This document shows, in pieces, positions 34,775 through 46,600 of a DNA stretch of 64,000 nucleotides. Under the pieces are notes generated by a model, which was not told the DNA's origin, searched no databases, and worked only from the letters and a program-made list of their open reading frames with translations. Location of the stretch: assembly GCA_050084515.1 (NCBI GenBank), contig CM114275.1, positions 10,044,001 to 10,108,000 of the forward strand, in the 5' to 3' direction. Positions within the stretch are counted from its first letter, which is position 1. Every line of letters begins with the position of its first letter. The stretch is from Blasia pusilla (lineage: Eukaryota > Marchantiophyta > Marchantiopsida > Blasiales). The translations under genes and the position numbers were made by a program.

Positions 34775-36232
34775 CTAAGGAAGCGTGGTCTGTTTCTTGG
34801 CTTCCCCTCGTTGTGGATCCAACTCTACGGCTGCTCCATGCGTCACAACTTCGGCGGCCTCTATTTGGGCAACCTTGCACATCCAACCAGGATCCTGCAT
34901 ATCTTTGGCTGCTCCATATGATGTCGATGCCACAGATCCGGCATCGGGTAACCTCAATGCCATAGCGGCAATCTGCTCGTGTAGCTGGTGTATTTGAGCA
35001 GCCATCCCAGCCTCACGCTTGGAATCTCCCTTGATGCATCTAGGTTGTGGGACTTTACCTCCTCCAGGGGCCGCTCCACCACCCTGTCCGGCAACTCCAA
35101 CTCCTCGTCCCCCAACAGGACCACCAGATGCAGGATCTCTAGGCCCACCCGGACCGGCTTCTCGCTCTAGTGCCCTCTCTCGCCCTCGGTTCGGACGTAA
35201 CTCAGGGTGTAAACTGAAACACCTGGTGCGTGTGTGGCCATACCTCTGACAATAGTCACAATGATAACCTCTTGGGGCAGCACCATCTCCTCCTCCATGC
35301 TGAGGCACACGTCCATGACCCTGACAAGTGCAATCACACTGATGATGGGCTCCACCACATGACCAACAAGTAATCGTAGGTGGCTGCTGCTGAGCCGTAT
35401 ATGAAGGTGCAAATCTCTGTGGCACGGGCTCCCGGTATCCTCCCTGAGCTCGTGGTGCCATAGTCAACCTATCTTGGAGTCCACGTTGCTGCACTGGTGG
35501 TGCAGACAATCGTGACTGCTCTTGCCCAAAACCCATGGTGGCTACGCTTTCCTCCGCCATGTTGCGCTGAATGTTCTTAGCAGTCCTAAAAACATCTCTC
35601 AACGTAGGGGAGATGTTCATAAGAAGGACTCCCTCCTGCACCCATGTCCGCAGGGTCCGGTCCAACATTGCATACCATGATTGGATAGCCTTAGCCTCTG
35701 TCGCCCCCTGAGTGACATTCATCAACCGGCACAAGCGATTGTAAGCCTCACGCAAATTCTCACCCCGGCGCCTCTGGAAGTCGTGGATGCTTTGCAACTT
35801 CTCCGTCCGTACCCCTTGGTAACTCGCCCTCAACTCAGCAAAGAACTCAACCACGGGGTTGAAATTGGAACAAACCCAACTAGACAATGCAACAGCTCTA
35901 GTGCAAGTGAGCCCTCCTAAAACATTACTAGTGAAAGAGGAAGTAGCCCCTCTTGACTCCTCCTCCTCATCTAGGAACGGCTCCGTCCATGACACATACT
36001 GTGGGTCATAGTAGAGTTGCCATGTCTCAATCTCATGGGCATATATGTGGGAGAACTCATGGTAATCGTCCATGGGCGCCCCCTCTAAATGCTGAAACAT
36101 ATAGTTCCATGCTGTAAATGGGTTGAACTCTCTAGAGTTCCTAGCCCGTTGTGAGTCACACCAACTCCTAAACTCCGCAATAAAGTCGTGTAGTTCTAAA
36201 GTGCCTACAGCATCCGAAAACCTACACGTCAA
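34775..36232 (-). CDS. Gypsy gag, long intact frame
   Basis: An open frame of 485 codons, the longest of the element. Residues 1-250 carry a retrotransposon gag capsid-like region (FFAELRASYQG, RRRGENLREAYNRLCRLM). The second half is Gln/Pro/Gly-rich. It has two zinc-knuckle-like motifs, CWSCGGAHHQCDC and CDYCQRYGHTRTRC; the second fits C-x2-C-x4-H-x4-C. Gag forms the particle and binds the RNA. Its integrity contrasts with the broken pol, so this part may be younger in decay or under weaker C-to-T mutation. Confidence 0.8.
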   Translation of the reverse strand: MTCRFSDAVGTLELHDFIAEFRSWCDSQRARNSREFNPFTAWNYMFQHLEGAPMDDYHEFSHIYAHEIETWQLYYDPQYVSWTEPFLDEEEESRGATSSFTSNVLGGLTCTRAVALSSWVCSNFNPVVEFFAELRASYQGVRTEKLQSIHDFQRRRGENLREAYNRLCRLMNVTQGATEAKAIQSWYAMLDRTLRTWVQEGVLLMNISPTLRDVFRTAKNIQRNMAEESVATMGFGQEQSRLSAPPVQQRGLQDRLTMAPRAQGGYREPVPQRFAPSYTAQQQPPTITCWSCGGAHHQCDCTCQGHGRVPQHGGGDGAAPRGYHCDYCQRYGHTRTRCFSLHPELRPNRGRERALEREAGPGGPRDPASGGPVGGRGVGVAGQGGGAAPGGGKVPQPRCIKGDSKREAGMAAQIHQLHEQIAAMALRLPDAGSVASTSYGAAKDMQDPGWMCKVAQIEAAEVVTHGAAVELDPQRGEAKKQTTLP

Positions 36233-37240
36233 AAATCAAAAATTATCATCTGATGCTTTTGGATACATGTCACAATTCCAGAGTTCCGAGTGTATCTATA
36301 CAACTCCTTGAATGGATAAGGAATTGTTCGATTCTTCTCTCAAATTTCTAAAGTTTCTCATTGGTAATAGATTTTTTTTATAGAAAGAATGATTCAAAAA
36401 TAAATAAAATTTCCATGTGGAGTTGTACTAGAATGGAGGAAATATCAATTTTGGGTTTTCGAGTGTAATAAGAGAAGTCATGTCTGTAATACTCAATCGA
36501 CGAGTTCCCATGTGACGCTTTGGTAGAGACCATAGGTTGAGTCCAAAAACTCATAAATGACTTGCTAGGGAGCAGGGTAATTTGTTGCAATAGGTTTCTC
36601 TTTGTTTGGGCCCATTTTTCATGCACCTACTCCTTTGAATGTTGGTCTCATGTATTGCAGAAACTTATGTTCAATATATATGTGATGTCATGAATAACTA
36701 AGTCTACGGCGCCCACACTAAGGGGGACCCGGGAAGCGATTTATGATCGCGGGTCTAAGGAGGAAAGACCTTCATGTGATCCACCAAAGTCAAAACCTAG
36801 ACTATCTAGTCGCGAGACTAGGAAGGGCGTGAAAACTAGCCGCGAGACTAACACTAGGTGTGACGTGCACTTGTCTTGTGACTAGCCTTAGGTGAGAAAG
36901 GGAGTAGCTACTCACGGGGATAAAGCCAAGGCAAGCAACGTTTGAGACCTTGGAGCCAAGTGCCAAATCAAGTGTGAGAAGCAAGGAACATATTAGTAGT
37001 CAAGATGGGTGAGATGCCACAAGACTAGTTACGAAACGCAAAGGGTGGAAAGACAACCATGAGACACCAAACGGAGAGTCAAGACGGGCACTAGTTATGA
37101 GACATATAAAATGCAGGTCCAAGCTCCAAGATGCATTTGGGGAGCCGAGATTTGCATAAGTTGCAAGAAGCCTCCGCCGAGCCAGCTTGATGGATAACTA
37201 ATCAAATATATAACATAAGTTCGCGGATAGCGAACCACGT
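36233..37240. other. Intergenic DNA without recognisable gene
   Basis: This is the expected 5' flank of the gypsy element, but no LTR match to the 27 kb side is visible. A GTCGCGAGACTA-like motif recurs at about 36811, 36840 and nearby. No coding region is supported. Confidence 0.4.
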
Positions 37241-37329
37241 TTGGATTAATGTTGAGGGCCAAAATCACAGGCCCAAGGGGGAAAATGGGGAAGGTGGGGC
37301 TCCCAAAAAGAACCCCATCAGTACCTATA

Positions 37330-37690
37330 GGGCGGGGTACTCTCCCTCTCTACCCATTCAAGCCCTTTAACTAGGAACTAACAATGATGTGTGTTTGATC
37401 GTGTTTCAAGTTTCAATTGAGGGACACACCTTGTAGAATTAACCGACGCAGTCCGATTTAGGTGAGCAACTTGGGAAGATTGGGGGTTGGTGGGAAGAGC
37501 CTTCCTTCCTAGGGAGACGCTATGCTTTTCCGAAGGCTCAACCTGACTAGCGCTTAGCGGCTTCTCAGCTACTTACAAAACGCACAACTAATTGAGTCTT
37601 TGGGACTCCAACTAAGTCTTCAGCTTGCAAAGCTCAAGGTCATGAGAGCTTTGAGATGAAGCTTGGGGAAGTAGAGGATAGAATCTATGA
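37330..37690 (-). repeat. LTR-like direct repeat, left copy
   Basis: It shares with 38945-39310 the blocks ACTCTCCCTCTCTAC, CAAGCCC, GGGACAYACCTTG, CTTTGGGACTC and AAGCTCAAGGTC, ending GGGGAAGTAGAGGATAGA. The two copies are strongly diverged. The internal region of about 1.25 kb holds no pol gene, which fits a non-autonomous LTR element. Confidence 0.6.
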
Positions 37691-38944
37691 ACGTCACGCT
37701 CTCCTTATTGATCTCCACCCAAACATACTGACATTAGTTACTGTTTGGGTCAACCAATCCTACAATTGCCTCTCCCAAGTCTTGGACTTGGGCTATCCTT
37801 CAAGCTCAACACATCTAAGCAAGGTCTGATACCGAATGAACCCCTCATTCCCAACACAAGCAAGTCCTTCAAGACTTGGTATCGACTTCCTTGATAGTGT
37901 AAGAATCTAAAATGGTGTTCGTGTGTCTGGCGGTCCCAACTATCCAATGGACCTCAAACAAGTCTCTATCTAGCTCATGTCCAATATTTGAGCCACATAT
38001 CAAGGTCCAAAGTTGATATCCATAATTACCCTTGGACTTGGCTTGTTGATCCCATCCCAAAGGCAACCTCTCAATCCATCATGTGCCATTGGTTCATCCC
38101 CATGGTTTCCTAAGATGGAGTTCGGGTCCCAAACTCCCTTGCTTGTGTTGGGGAGTGAGGGGTTTATATATAATTCTAGAGATCTTCACCCTTCCTTGCC
38201 TTCTGGGAAAGTCCTCTTAGGCCGCTCCTTGTAGTCCTCAACCCAACTATCATTTTGAAATTTAGGGGTGGTTTCTCAATCTTTGCTCATGCATTTGACT
38301 ATATCTTTGGTGCATTGGAATTTTCTTCTCCTAAGATTTCCAAAGCCATCTTATTCATCCCAAATGCATCTCGGATGTAGCCGTTATGACCTCATACACG
38401 GAGAACCCCAAACACTTACTCAAGTTCCAAGGCAGGTTGCACCCCTTGGCGCCCAACTCTTGTGGGACTTGAGCTCCTCTCAAAACCTACTTGGCATTTA
38501 GTCTTGTTCTACTAGATCACAACCGTCATCTCTTGAGACGCCCAATAAGGCTTGCCTCTTGTTTACAAATCATGTCTCATTTTAGAGACTTTGATGCGCT
38601 TCCATCCTAGGGTAAGCCTATTGGAGTTTGGATGTTACACATTGTCGCACGTTTGGCTATGAGGGTCACAACACATTTGGAGGTTATATGAGGAACTTGT
38701 AAGTTCCTCATATTATCTACTATAATATACTTAGTCTAGTCCTAGACTAGGTGTATTCCCAAAGTATGTGAGCTTTGACTTTATGTTTATGGAAAGTGGC
38801 TCTTGATCCTCTATTCTAGGTTTATCAAATTAATATAAAACCATTTATCTGATACCAAATCAATGTGGCGCCAAGATATGTGAGATCCTTCGAGATACTA
38901 GAAAAGGGTAGGGAGGTGTCGTACCAATTGAGGTTTATGGGCAC
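37691..38944 (-). mobile_element. Internal region of a possible non-autonomous LTR element
   Basis: Near the right repeat, at about 38849-38858, CTGATACCA is the complement of a tRNA-Met primer site (TGGTATCAG). This orients the element on the - strand with its 5' LTR on the right. CTGATACC also recurs at about 37824. A 24-bp inverted pair around CCCTCATTCCCAACACAAGC lies at 37841-37864 and 38137-38161. No gag or pol motif is seen. Confidence 0.45.
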
Positions 38945-39310
38945 ACTCTCCCTCTCTACTTGGTCAAGCCCTTGAACCAAGCTCGAAACCAAGAACTAAT
39001 CGTTATGTGTGTTGGTTGTATTTTAGGTTTGAGGCTTTGAGCTAAGGGACATACCTTGAGGTATTAACGGACGTGCTCCAGTTTAGGCCAATGACTTGGG
39101 GAGATTGGTGAAGGCTTGGGGAAGAGGCTTTCTGGGAAGACGATACTCACTTGGGGAGACTCGGCCCGATTAGTGTTTGGAGATTTCTCCTCTACCTATG
39201 AAACACGCAACTAGTTGAATCTTTGGGACTCAATCTAAGTCTTTTGCTTACAAAGCTCAAGGTCGGGAGTGTTGTGGGATGAAGCTAGGGGAAGTAGAGG
39301 ATAGACTCTA
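38945..39310 (-). repeat. LTR-like direct repeat, right copy
   Basis: This is the partner of 37330-37690. The primer-site complement just to its left marks it as the 5' LTR of a - strand element. The repeat may extend left to about 38862. Confidence 0.6.
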
Positions 39311-41271
39311 CAACATAATTTTTGTTGGTTTTTAGTCATGCTCTTCACCTTAACCAACATATTGAAGAGTTAATTAGATTGAGATGGAGCATACCATAAA
39401 TTTAGCTCATAAAAAAAATATTGCGACTAAAGAGAAGTTGCCTAGATGATGGAATATAAGACTTATATCTCTTCGTTTCATCAACATAGCCAATGAAGAT
39501 ACATCTCTCACATTTGGGATGTAACTTTTAACATCTTTCAATAGGAACATGGGAATATTTTTTTTGAGATGAAAAGAAATGTTTACTTCTTGTGAACATT
39601 GATGTAAACTTGAAGTTTGTCACGCCTTTTGTAGATCATAGATAACTTGTTGAGGAGTAGGATAACCTACAAGAACAAGTTTTTGCCTTTGTTTGGGTGC
39701 ATTTAGAGCCTATTAAAGGAACTTACCCGAAATGGGAAACAATAGGGAACTTCCCATTACGGGTAAGTTCCCTATTGTTTAGAGTTTATGTTAAGTTGAT
39801 ATGTGTCACTTCAACATACATAACATGTTCTTGATAAATCAAGGAAACTTGAAGAAGCCTCCTAAAATATCCCAAGAAAGTTAACGCTCCCAAAGGCTCT
39901 CTGCACGTAGGTCACCAAGGGAGGCCAACAAATCACTTGTAGCCTCTCCACACCTACCTACACTCATAACCTCACTACCAAGGCATATTATATATAATTT
40001 CGTGACCACAAATACTATGGCATACACCATTTTTCAGCCATTTATCATCTTGGGAGTACAAAATCCACACTAGCTCCATTCACATGTACATACACACATT
40101 GGCACCTTTCCCTACTTCTCTGGACATTGACACTGCATGCATAGTAGAGGCTATTTTTCTTGCACTTTGACTTGCGGAAAATAGATATATTCATGATCTT
40201 GTCCAAATTCTGAATTCAAGGTTCTCTCTAGCAAGAGCGAGTTACGTTAATAAGGGAATCAATCCCTTTTCTCACCCCATGTTCAAGGGATGCGTCTCCA
40301 ATTTTTGTTTTACAACAATACAAAATAGATTTTGCAAGAAAAAACTCTAAGAAATATCTAAGAAAAATCTAGAAAAATTGTTAAAGGATTTTTTGTGCAC
40401 ATTGGTCATAAGGAGGGCCAATACATCACCTCTCCCCAACTAACTAACTACATATGCCACCTCCCTTTGGAGGCCCTCTATCTACTTTCCATCTACCATA
40501 CATACCAAGACGTTGGTTTCAAGATCGGGCAATTCTCAATTTATGATCTAAAATGATTAACAAAGATTTGAAGTTTAAGATGGGATCAAAGAGAAGAATA
40601 CTGGTAAAAATTCATGTAGTATAGAAACACAAATGATCGTTCTTCACTTTTAGATTGATCTACAATAACTCTAACTAGTACGTCACCTAAAAGGAAAGGT
40701 GGCCAATGGGTGTAATAAGAAATGTAATTTTCTTATACATTTAACATGGTACACAACATAATTTCGATTTTGGTGTCGTAAGTAAACGAAGAGAGAATTC
40801 CAAATCATGTTGGAGCTCGTACTAAAGGAATAATAATCGAACTTTATTTTAAAAAAACTTAAAGGAGACAGAGACCTGACTGTATCCTTATGAAGTTTAC
40901 TTTTTAAACTTCATAAATTTATTGTCATAATTTCACAAGACATTTCATATCTCTTGTAGAAAAATCTTGTTCTTGTTTCTTCTATAAGAAACTTTTTCAT
41001 ATAAGCATATACCACTTCCGGATGATCCTTCGAAAATATTTTAAGAGACTTTTCCTTTCCGAAGGGCTGGCGATTTTGGTCTGATGGTTCTCCAGCGCGT
41101 GTTTGGATACCTTCGGAGATCCCCTCTACACTATAAAACTCCCTCGGAGACAACTTACTGCTGCAGATCCGAGGCCACCGAAAGGAATGTGGAGCACGAA
41201 TGTATCTGTTTACAAGGCAACCCGCGCTGTGTGTTTAGTGCGGTTCATAAAGATAGGACGGATTCTGAAAC
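39311..41271. other. Intergenic DNA with one strong hairpin
   Basis: No gene is seen. At 39719-39738 and 39751-39770 lie 20-bp arms GAACTTACCCGAAATGGGAA and TTCCCATTACGGGTAAGTTC, complementary at 18 of 20 positions around a 12-bp loop. The segment next to 41271 is the 3' flank of the glutathione transferase gene. Confidence 0.5.
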
Positions 41272-43798
41272 TCACACGGGACCGCAATTCTTCACCAGCC
41301 ACTGCAGATGAGCTCGAAGCTGCCTTGCCGCAGGGTAGCTCAGGTCCCTGGGAACTCCTACTCTATCTCTGAGATATGCAGCAGCAATGGCCACTTCCTT
41401 GGGTAGATTCGTGGGCAACTGAACGTTGTCCACACCAACCAACAGAGCTCGAGCAACAAAACGAAATCCCAAGTCAACAGCCTCCGTGTATTTCTCCCCA
41501 TTTTCCACTCCCCGTAGAGCAAACGCAATGACGGCCTGGTTGTTTCCGATCAAGGACTGAGCTGCCTCTTCCCTGTATCCTCCTTTGCCGGTGCCATCGT
41601 CACTTCCCCAAGCTGTCACCTCCGGCTTCAATGGAAGATCCCAACTCCCGTCTGTTCCATCGATGTGAGCTCGCCAAGCGGCTCCGGCCTTAGCCGACTT
41701 GCAGGACCCTATTTGCGGCTCCAAATTGTGCACAATGCCGAAATCGTCCGACTTTATTGCCATGTACGCGGGTCTCGAGTCCATTGCATCATACCAGCGG
41801 TTCACTGCCGACCAGCGATCCGCTCCACGGACTTGAATACCCGGCCAGTAAGGCATACTGGCAGCTATTCTCTCCAGGAAGGGCGCATACACAGCATCGA
41901 TCATTGAAAACTGCTCACAGAAACACAATAGATTGCGATGCTTACACTGTCAGATCCAGTCCACAACAGATTCAGATAAGTAAACCGCTTGAAAATGACA
42001 GATTACCCGATTCGATAGCAGTGAAGAATGAGCAGGCAAGAATTCTCTCCCACATGTCATCTGTCAGATGCTTCGTCATCGCCTCTCCGAATCTCGAAGC
42101 CACACTACAATGCAGTAGAGCAGGAGCTGATACACCCCATTGCTAGAGATGCATTCGTCTTCCTAGGGATGCGTGGGAGTCGGTATTAAGTGCCCACTCT
42201 CGAAAACAATTCAGTATAACTTAAAAGTAATGACGGAAAGAACCACCACTATTGACTTTGACTACAACTGAGACTAACAGACAGATAGCTAGCCGCACAC
42301 CGACTAGAAGGGCAGGCTAATCGGCCACTATCGTCAACTCTGTACCCTAGAAATCTTCTGTTCTAGCCCGAGGTAACTAGAAATGTGACATTTCGCACAG
42401 AAGGAACTCCTACTGAGGGCTGTCCAGAGCAACCATCATCACAGAGGAAATATCGTATATGATCTCGCAGTGATTGAGCCTCTGATTGTAATCCATGATG
42501 TAAACCTATATTCGAACTCTCGATCGATCCATTTGGCGAACAAGCTTTGGCGTGACTCCTGAGCTAGCAGCAGCACCCGGGGAAGCAACTTTCTGCTTCC
42601 TCAATCCCACGACGCGATCATGTCTTCATTAAAGCGATCGGTTAAGGGAGAATACCGCGACCAGTGTTTTGAGAGGATCTACGGCCAGAACTCTTCCTTC
42701 TCGTAATTCTGTAGCCGTTCCATCCCAACACTCCTAGACCACAACGGAGCAGTGAACGGACAACTAGAGGACAACGAGAATCAATCAACTCGCAATTCAG
42801 GCGAAGTTCAAGTGGTCGAAAGCGGTGGCAGAATGAACTATGGTTTATGTGAAGACGGAGAGCAATTGCTCCCGTCGATCCAATGACCCTCTGACTCCAA
42901 CAAATTACAAGTACTAGGAAGACACGGAGTGGAGGCCGTAATCGGTAGTGGGGCACGGTGACAAACAACTGGAGTAGAGGAGAAGTAATTCGTGTACCTG
43001 GCTTCCAAGAAAGTAAGGCCCACCGAACTTCTCAAGAGCTGAATTGACATCGTCCATGGTGGAATCAAACACGCCCATGTCACCCCACGAGGCTTTCAAC
43101 CGATTGAGCCATGCTCCAAACAACCGTCTCTCGAGCCTGAGCAAACTCTCTAGCGCAGCGAACTCCGGAGATCCACGACGCGGCAGCAGAGGGTTCTTCT
43201 CCGGGAACTTGGATTCCAACAACAACATAATGTCCAGTGACTCCGTCGTCAGCTGGCCGTCCAAAACAATGGCGGGGAGCAATCCGGAGGGCACCATGCG
43301 TGTGTACCACGCCGGCTTCTGCCCATAGCACCTCATATTGATTTTCTCCACAGTATAATTTAATTGCTTCTCCTCCAGCTGCAGCCATAGCCGCTCGCAG
43401 TACGGGCACCACGCTGAGTTATCTCGGTACAAAACGAGCTTCGATGCGTCGTTCCCTGGGCCAAACACGCGCTCTTTGGCCTGCGCAACTCTCACCTCCG
43501 GCCCGAATTTCTGTCCTCCCAAGCTCGTCCGGAGATCCTCCCATGACACATCTCTCTCGGCCACGTCTGTCGATGCCGCCATTGCTGCTCTCGCGGCCAA
43601 CACGCGCCTCCGCTCCCCCGACCCTGTGCTCCAAGCCCAACTGCCGCGGAAATCAAGTAGAAGCGGATGAATTGTTTTAGTTCCTTGTGTTGCAGCCCTC
43701 CGCTTTGATATCCGGAGCGGAGACGCGAACTTCGTAACATCACATGGCGGTGATGACCAATTGCAAGGAGATGCAAGCGTGATGACAGCCTGAGACAT
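41272..43798 (-). CDS. Plastid-type glutathione S-transferase with CPYC active site
   Basis: Two exons: 43798-42998 and 41910-41272, joined in phase 0 across a 1,087-bp GT-AG intron, giving 479 residues. Residues 1 to about 72 are rich in Ser, Arg and Ala and look like a chloroplast transit peptide. The thioredoxin-like N-terminal domain carries LVLYRDNSAWCPYCERLW with the active site C131-P-Y-C134, as in glutaredoxins and omega/lambda-type GSTs. VPSGLLPAIVLDG holds the cis-Pro and TTESLDIM the E-S glutathione contact. The helical C-terminal domain follows (SLLRLERRLFGAWL, GGPYFLGSQ joined to FSMIDAVYAPFLER). The remaining 180 residues form an extra C-terminal region found in plant plastid members of this family. 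Cys-type GSTs act as thiol transferases or dehydroascorbate reductases rather than conjugating enzymes (family knowledge). Exon phases and motifs show an intact gene. Confidence 0.92.
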
Positions 43799-43919
43799 CG
43801 CTCTCGTCTCCGAGCTTTTCAGTCACTCACTGCAACAGTCAGTCGCAATGGTTTACATGGCCTGTACTTCCGGTGCAACTTCGTGGGACTCGTAGACTTT
43901 CGTCCTCGGAAATAGCTTC

Positions 43920-44960
43920 CTCCGGCTGTTTACTTGCCGCTAGAACCTGTCAACGAATAGCAAGCGTGCTCGTCTCTATGCTTATCAGTGGAGGGCTTAG
44001 GCTAGCGGCTACACTTGGCGACCTTGGGTTCCGGATCAACAAGATCTCACGGATGGGACCTTGAACCGGATTCACACAGCTAGAAAGCACGGCGCAAGCC
44101 TTTTGCGACTTGGTCACCATCCATTTCCAGTTAGCAGAAACGAATAGCAAGCGTGCTCGTCTCTATGCTTATCAATGGAGGGCTTAGGCTAGCGGCTACA
44201 CTTGGCGACCTTGGGTTCCGGATCAACAAGATCTCACGGATGGGACCTTGAACCGGATTCACACAGCTAGAAAGCACGGCGCAAGCCTTTTGCGACTTGG
44301 TCACCATCCATTTCAGTTAGCGTAAAACGAATAGCAAGCGTGCTCGTCTCTATGCTTATCAATGGAGGGCTTAGGCTAGCGGCTACACTTGGCGACCTTG
44401 GGTTCCGGATCAACAAGATCTCACGGATGGGACCTTGAACCGGATTCACACCGCTAGAAAGCACGGCGCAAGCCTTTTGCGACTTGGTCACCATCCATTT
44501 CGATTAAGCGAAAACGAATAGCAAGCGTGCTCGTCTCTATGCTTATCAATGGAGGGCTTAGGCTAGCGGCTACACTTAGCGACCTTGGGTTCCGGATCAA
44601 CAAGATCTCACGGATGGGACCTTGAACCGGATTCAGCCTTTTGCGACTTGGTCACCATCCATTTAGAAAGCAGCGTGCGTCTCTATGCTTAAGCCTTTTG
44701 GACAAGATCTGGTCACCATCCATTTCTAGAAAGCACGGCGCAAGCCTTTTGCGACTTGGTCACCATCCATTTAAAACGAATAGCAAGCGTGCTCGTCTCT
44801 ATGCTTATCAATGGAGGGCTTAGGCTAGCGGCTACACTTGGCGACCTTGGGTTCCGGATCAACAAGATCTCACGGATGGGACCTTGAACCGGATTCACAC
44901 CGCTAGAAAGCACGGCGCAAGCCTTTTGCGACTTGGTCACCATCCATTTCCAATTAGCAG
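43920..44960. repeat. 187-bp tandem array upstream of the GST gene
   Basis: Units start AACGAATAGCAAGCGTG at 43952, 44139, 44326 and 44513, so the period is exactly 187 bp for three steps. After a scrambled, partly deleted stretch (about 44635-44774) one more full unit starts at 44775. Units are nearly identical, with differences mostly in the linker around CCATTTCCAGTTAGC. The period is close to a plant nucleosome repeat. Because 187 is not a multiple of three, the short - strand frames inside (MVTKSQKACAVLS...) are not genes. The array begins about 120 bp from the GST start codon. Confidence 0.95.
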
Positions 44961-45099
44961 AGGAAATAATAATTACAAAAATAAAAGTCTTTCGATTGTT
45001 GTTCGACATGCGCAACGACCCTATGATTGCGACTTGGTAGGGAGCGGGCCGCATGGGACAAGGTCCTTAGCCGCATGGGGTGTGCCACACAGTCGACCA

Positions 45100-45370
45100 T
45101 GGCTCATAAATAACGGTAGTGGGCGGAGGGGAAACCGGATATCTCTCTTTTCGCTGAGGTATGGTTTAGGAGGAGGTGTGCGTCGAATGGACGGATCAGC
45201 TACGAATGAAGCACCATGGGGTTTAGAGCGTTTAGGGTTCCGTTAGCTTTAGGGTTGGACTATGACGCGGAGACTAGACGGACTCTGTGCGTATACCTCT
45301 CCTCACGGACGATGTTCGATCCTCAATGGGAAGTTGATTTGTCCACATATACAACCCATTCGTCTGCACG
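45100..45370 (+). repeat. Dispersed repeat family, copy 1
   Basis: This stretch resembles 54160-54420 in the same orientation: GGTTTAGGAGGAGGYG, ATGGACGRATC, GTTTAGGGTT and ACGGAGMCTAGACGG occur in both at similar spacing. Parts also match 54770-54910 inverted (the TAATGGTAGTGGG and CCTTGCATTGAAG blocks near 46160). It is a decayed transposon family of unknown type. Confidence 0.6.
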
Positions 45371-45631
45371 AGAAGCTCGTTGGTCTGCGCCTAAATAATG
45401 TTGGGCAACTCTTGCTCTCGTCGAGCTACGAGATCATCGTAGTCTCGTTCTCTTCACTCTACCGGCTCGTGCTCTAGCTTGTTGCTCGTTCTCCTTGGTC
45501 TCGGAACTCTCGCTCTCGTCACTCTACTCTCATTTGTTCGTTGCCTCGAGATTGCTTTTGTTTCCCTCTGACAACTCTGCTTCGATCTTGGAAGATTCTC
45601 TCACGAAAAGGAGTTGTTGCTTGGGTGTTGC

Positions 45632-45780
<149 letters not shown>

Positions 45781-46352
45781 GAGTCTTTAATGAAATCGTG
45801 CCACTCTTGGGTCTCCCTCTCGCTCTCTACCAAATTCCACAGGGTTTTGTCTACCGCCATTTTCTTCAATTTGTTTGGCCTTGCCTTCAAGTTTACTTCT
45901 CCGTCGTCTGATCGTGCCGCCTCTATTTTTGGTCAGCGATTACACGAGACTTAGTTATTTGCATTCAGAGGTCGTTTGCTACGGCTCATTATCGTTGGTT
46001 GTCGATAGCCTTTGCTTATGCTCTGTCCGGTTGGGTGAGCCTACTTGTCGCACCTTGTTCCACAACTTCATCTGCTCGATCATTTGGTTGCTCGCAAGAT
46101 TATGTGAAAATCTTGTCTGCGTGATGTTGGTAGTCTAGGGTGAAAGCCATACTTAGCCACACCCTTGCATTGAAGTCCCCATAGGCTTTTGATTTCGATT
46201 TAGGGTGTTGTGCTTCTTCTATTTTTCCTATCCTCTTTGCATATGCTTCACAATTCCGTCTAAGTAGGGTGTGCGGGGCAGGCTGGGTTCGTTATTTTAC
46301 ATGTTTGATTCTCCGGTGGTTTGAGTGTACATTGTTGTCTTACTTAGCCATG

Positions 46353-46600
46353 GCCCATTGTTTCCATATTGCCACCTATTGGCATTTGGCACATTGTTTC
46401 CACATTTCCATCGCACCTATTGGCAATTTGTTTTAGGGTCTTTCCTTTAGTTCCGCAAGTGTCTTTCATATTCGAGCCCATTGTTCCCACATTGCTACCT
46501 ATTGGCATTGGCACATGGTTTCAACATTTCCATCAAACCTATTGGCGTTCTATTTTAGGGTCTTTCAATTCCTTATTTCCGTAATTATCTTTGACATGCA
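46353..46600. repeat. 123-bp tandem duplication
   Basis: Two copies start GCCCATTGTT at 46353 and 46476. They share TTGCYACCTATTGGCATT, ACATTTCCATC and TTTTAGGGTCTTTC. The flanks (46600-47600) hold no recognisable gene. Confidence 0.8.

Larger units (their letters stand above)
27919..36232 (-). mobile_element. Ty3/gypsy retrotransposon carrying a DNA methyltransferase and a PHD finger (degraded)
   Basis: On the - strand the order of domains is gag (36232-34775), protease (split, about 34260-34165 and 32887-32590), C5-cytosine methyltransferase (about 32300-31345), RT (30748-30299), RNase H (29965-29256), integrase (29222-28409), and integrase C-terminus with a PHD finger (28344-27919). RT before RNase H before integrase defines Ty3/gypsy. 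Stops and frame shifts occur in every domain, so the copy is inactive. A smaller copy of the family is at 12593-13395. A 1.28 kb insertion (32888-34164) splits the protease. LTRs were not recognised. The family shows that the methyltransferase is part of the polyprotein region and not a random neighbour, because coding continuity runs from protease through methyltransferase in one orientation. Confidence 0.9.

Noticed and set aside
43950-45054. Recurring - strand frame MVTKSQKACAVLS in the 187-bp units
   Set aside because: The period is not a multiple of three and units do not form one frame, so the repeated peptide reflects DNA repetition, not coding.
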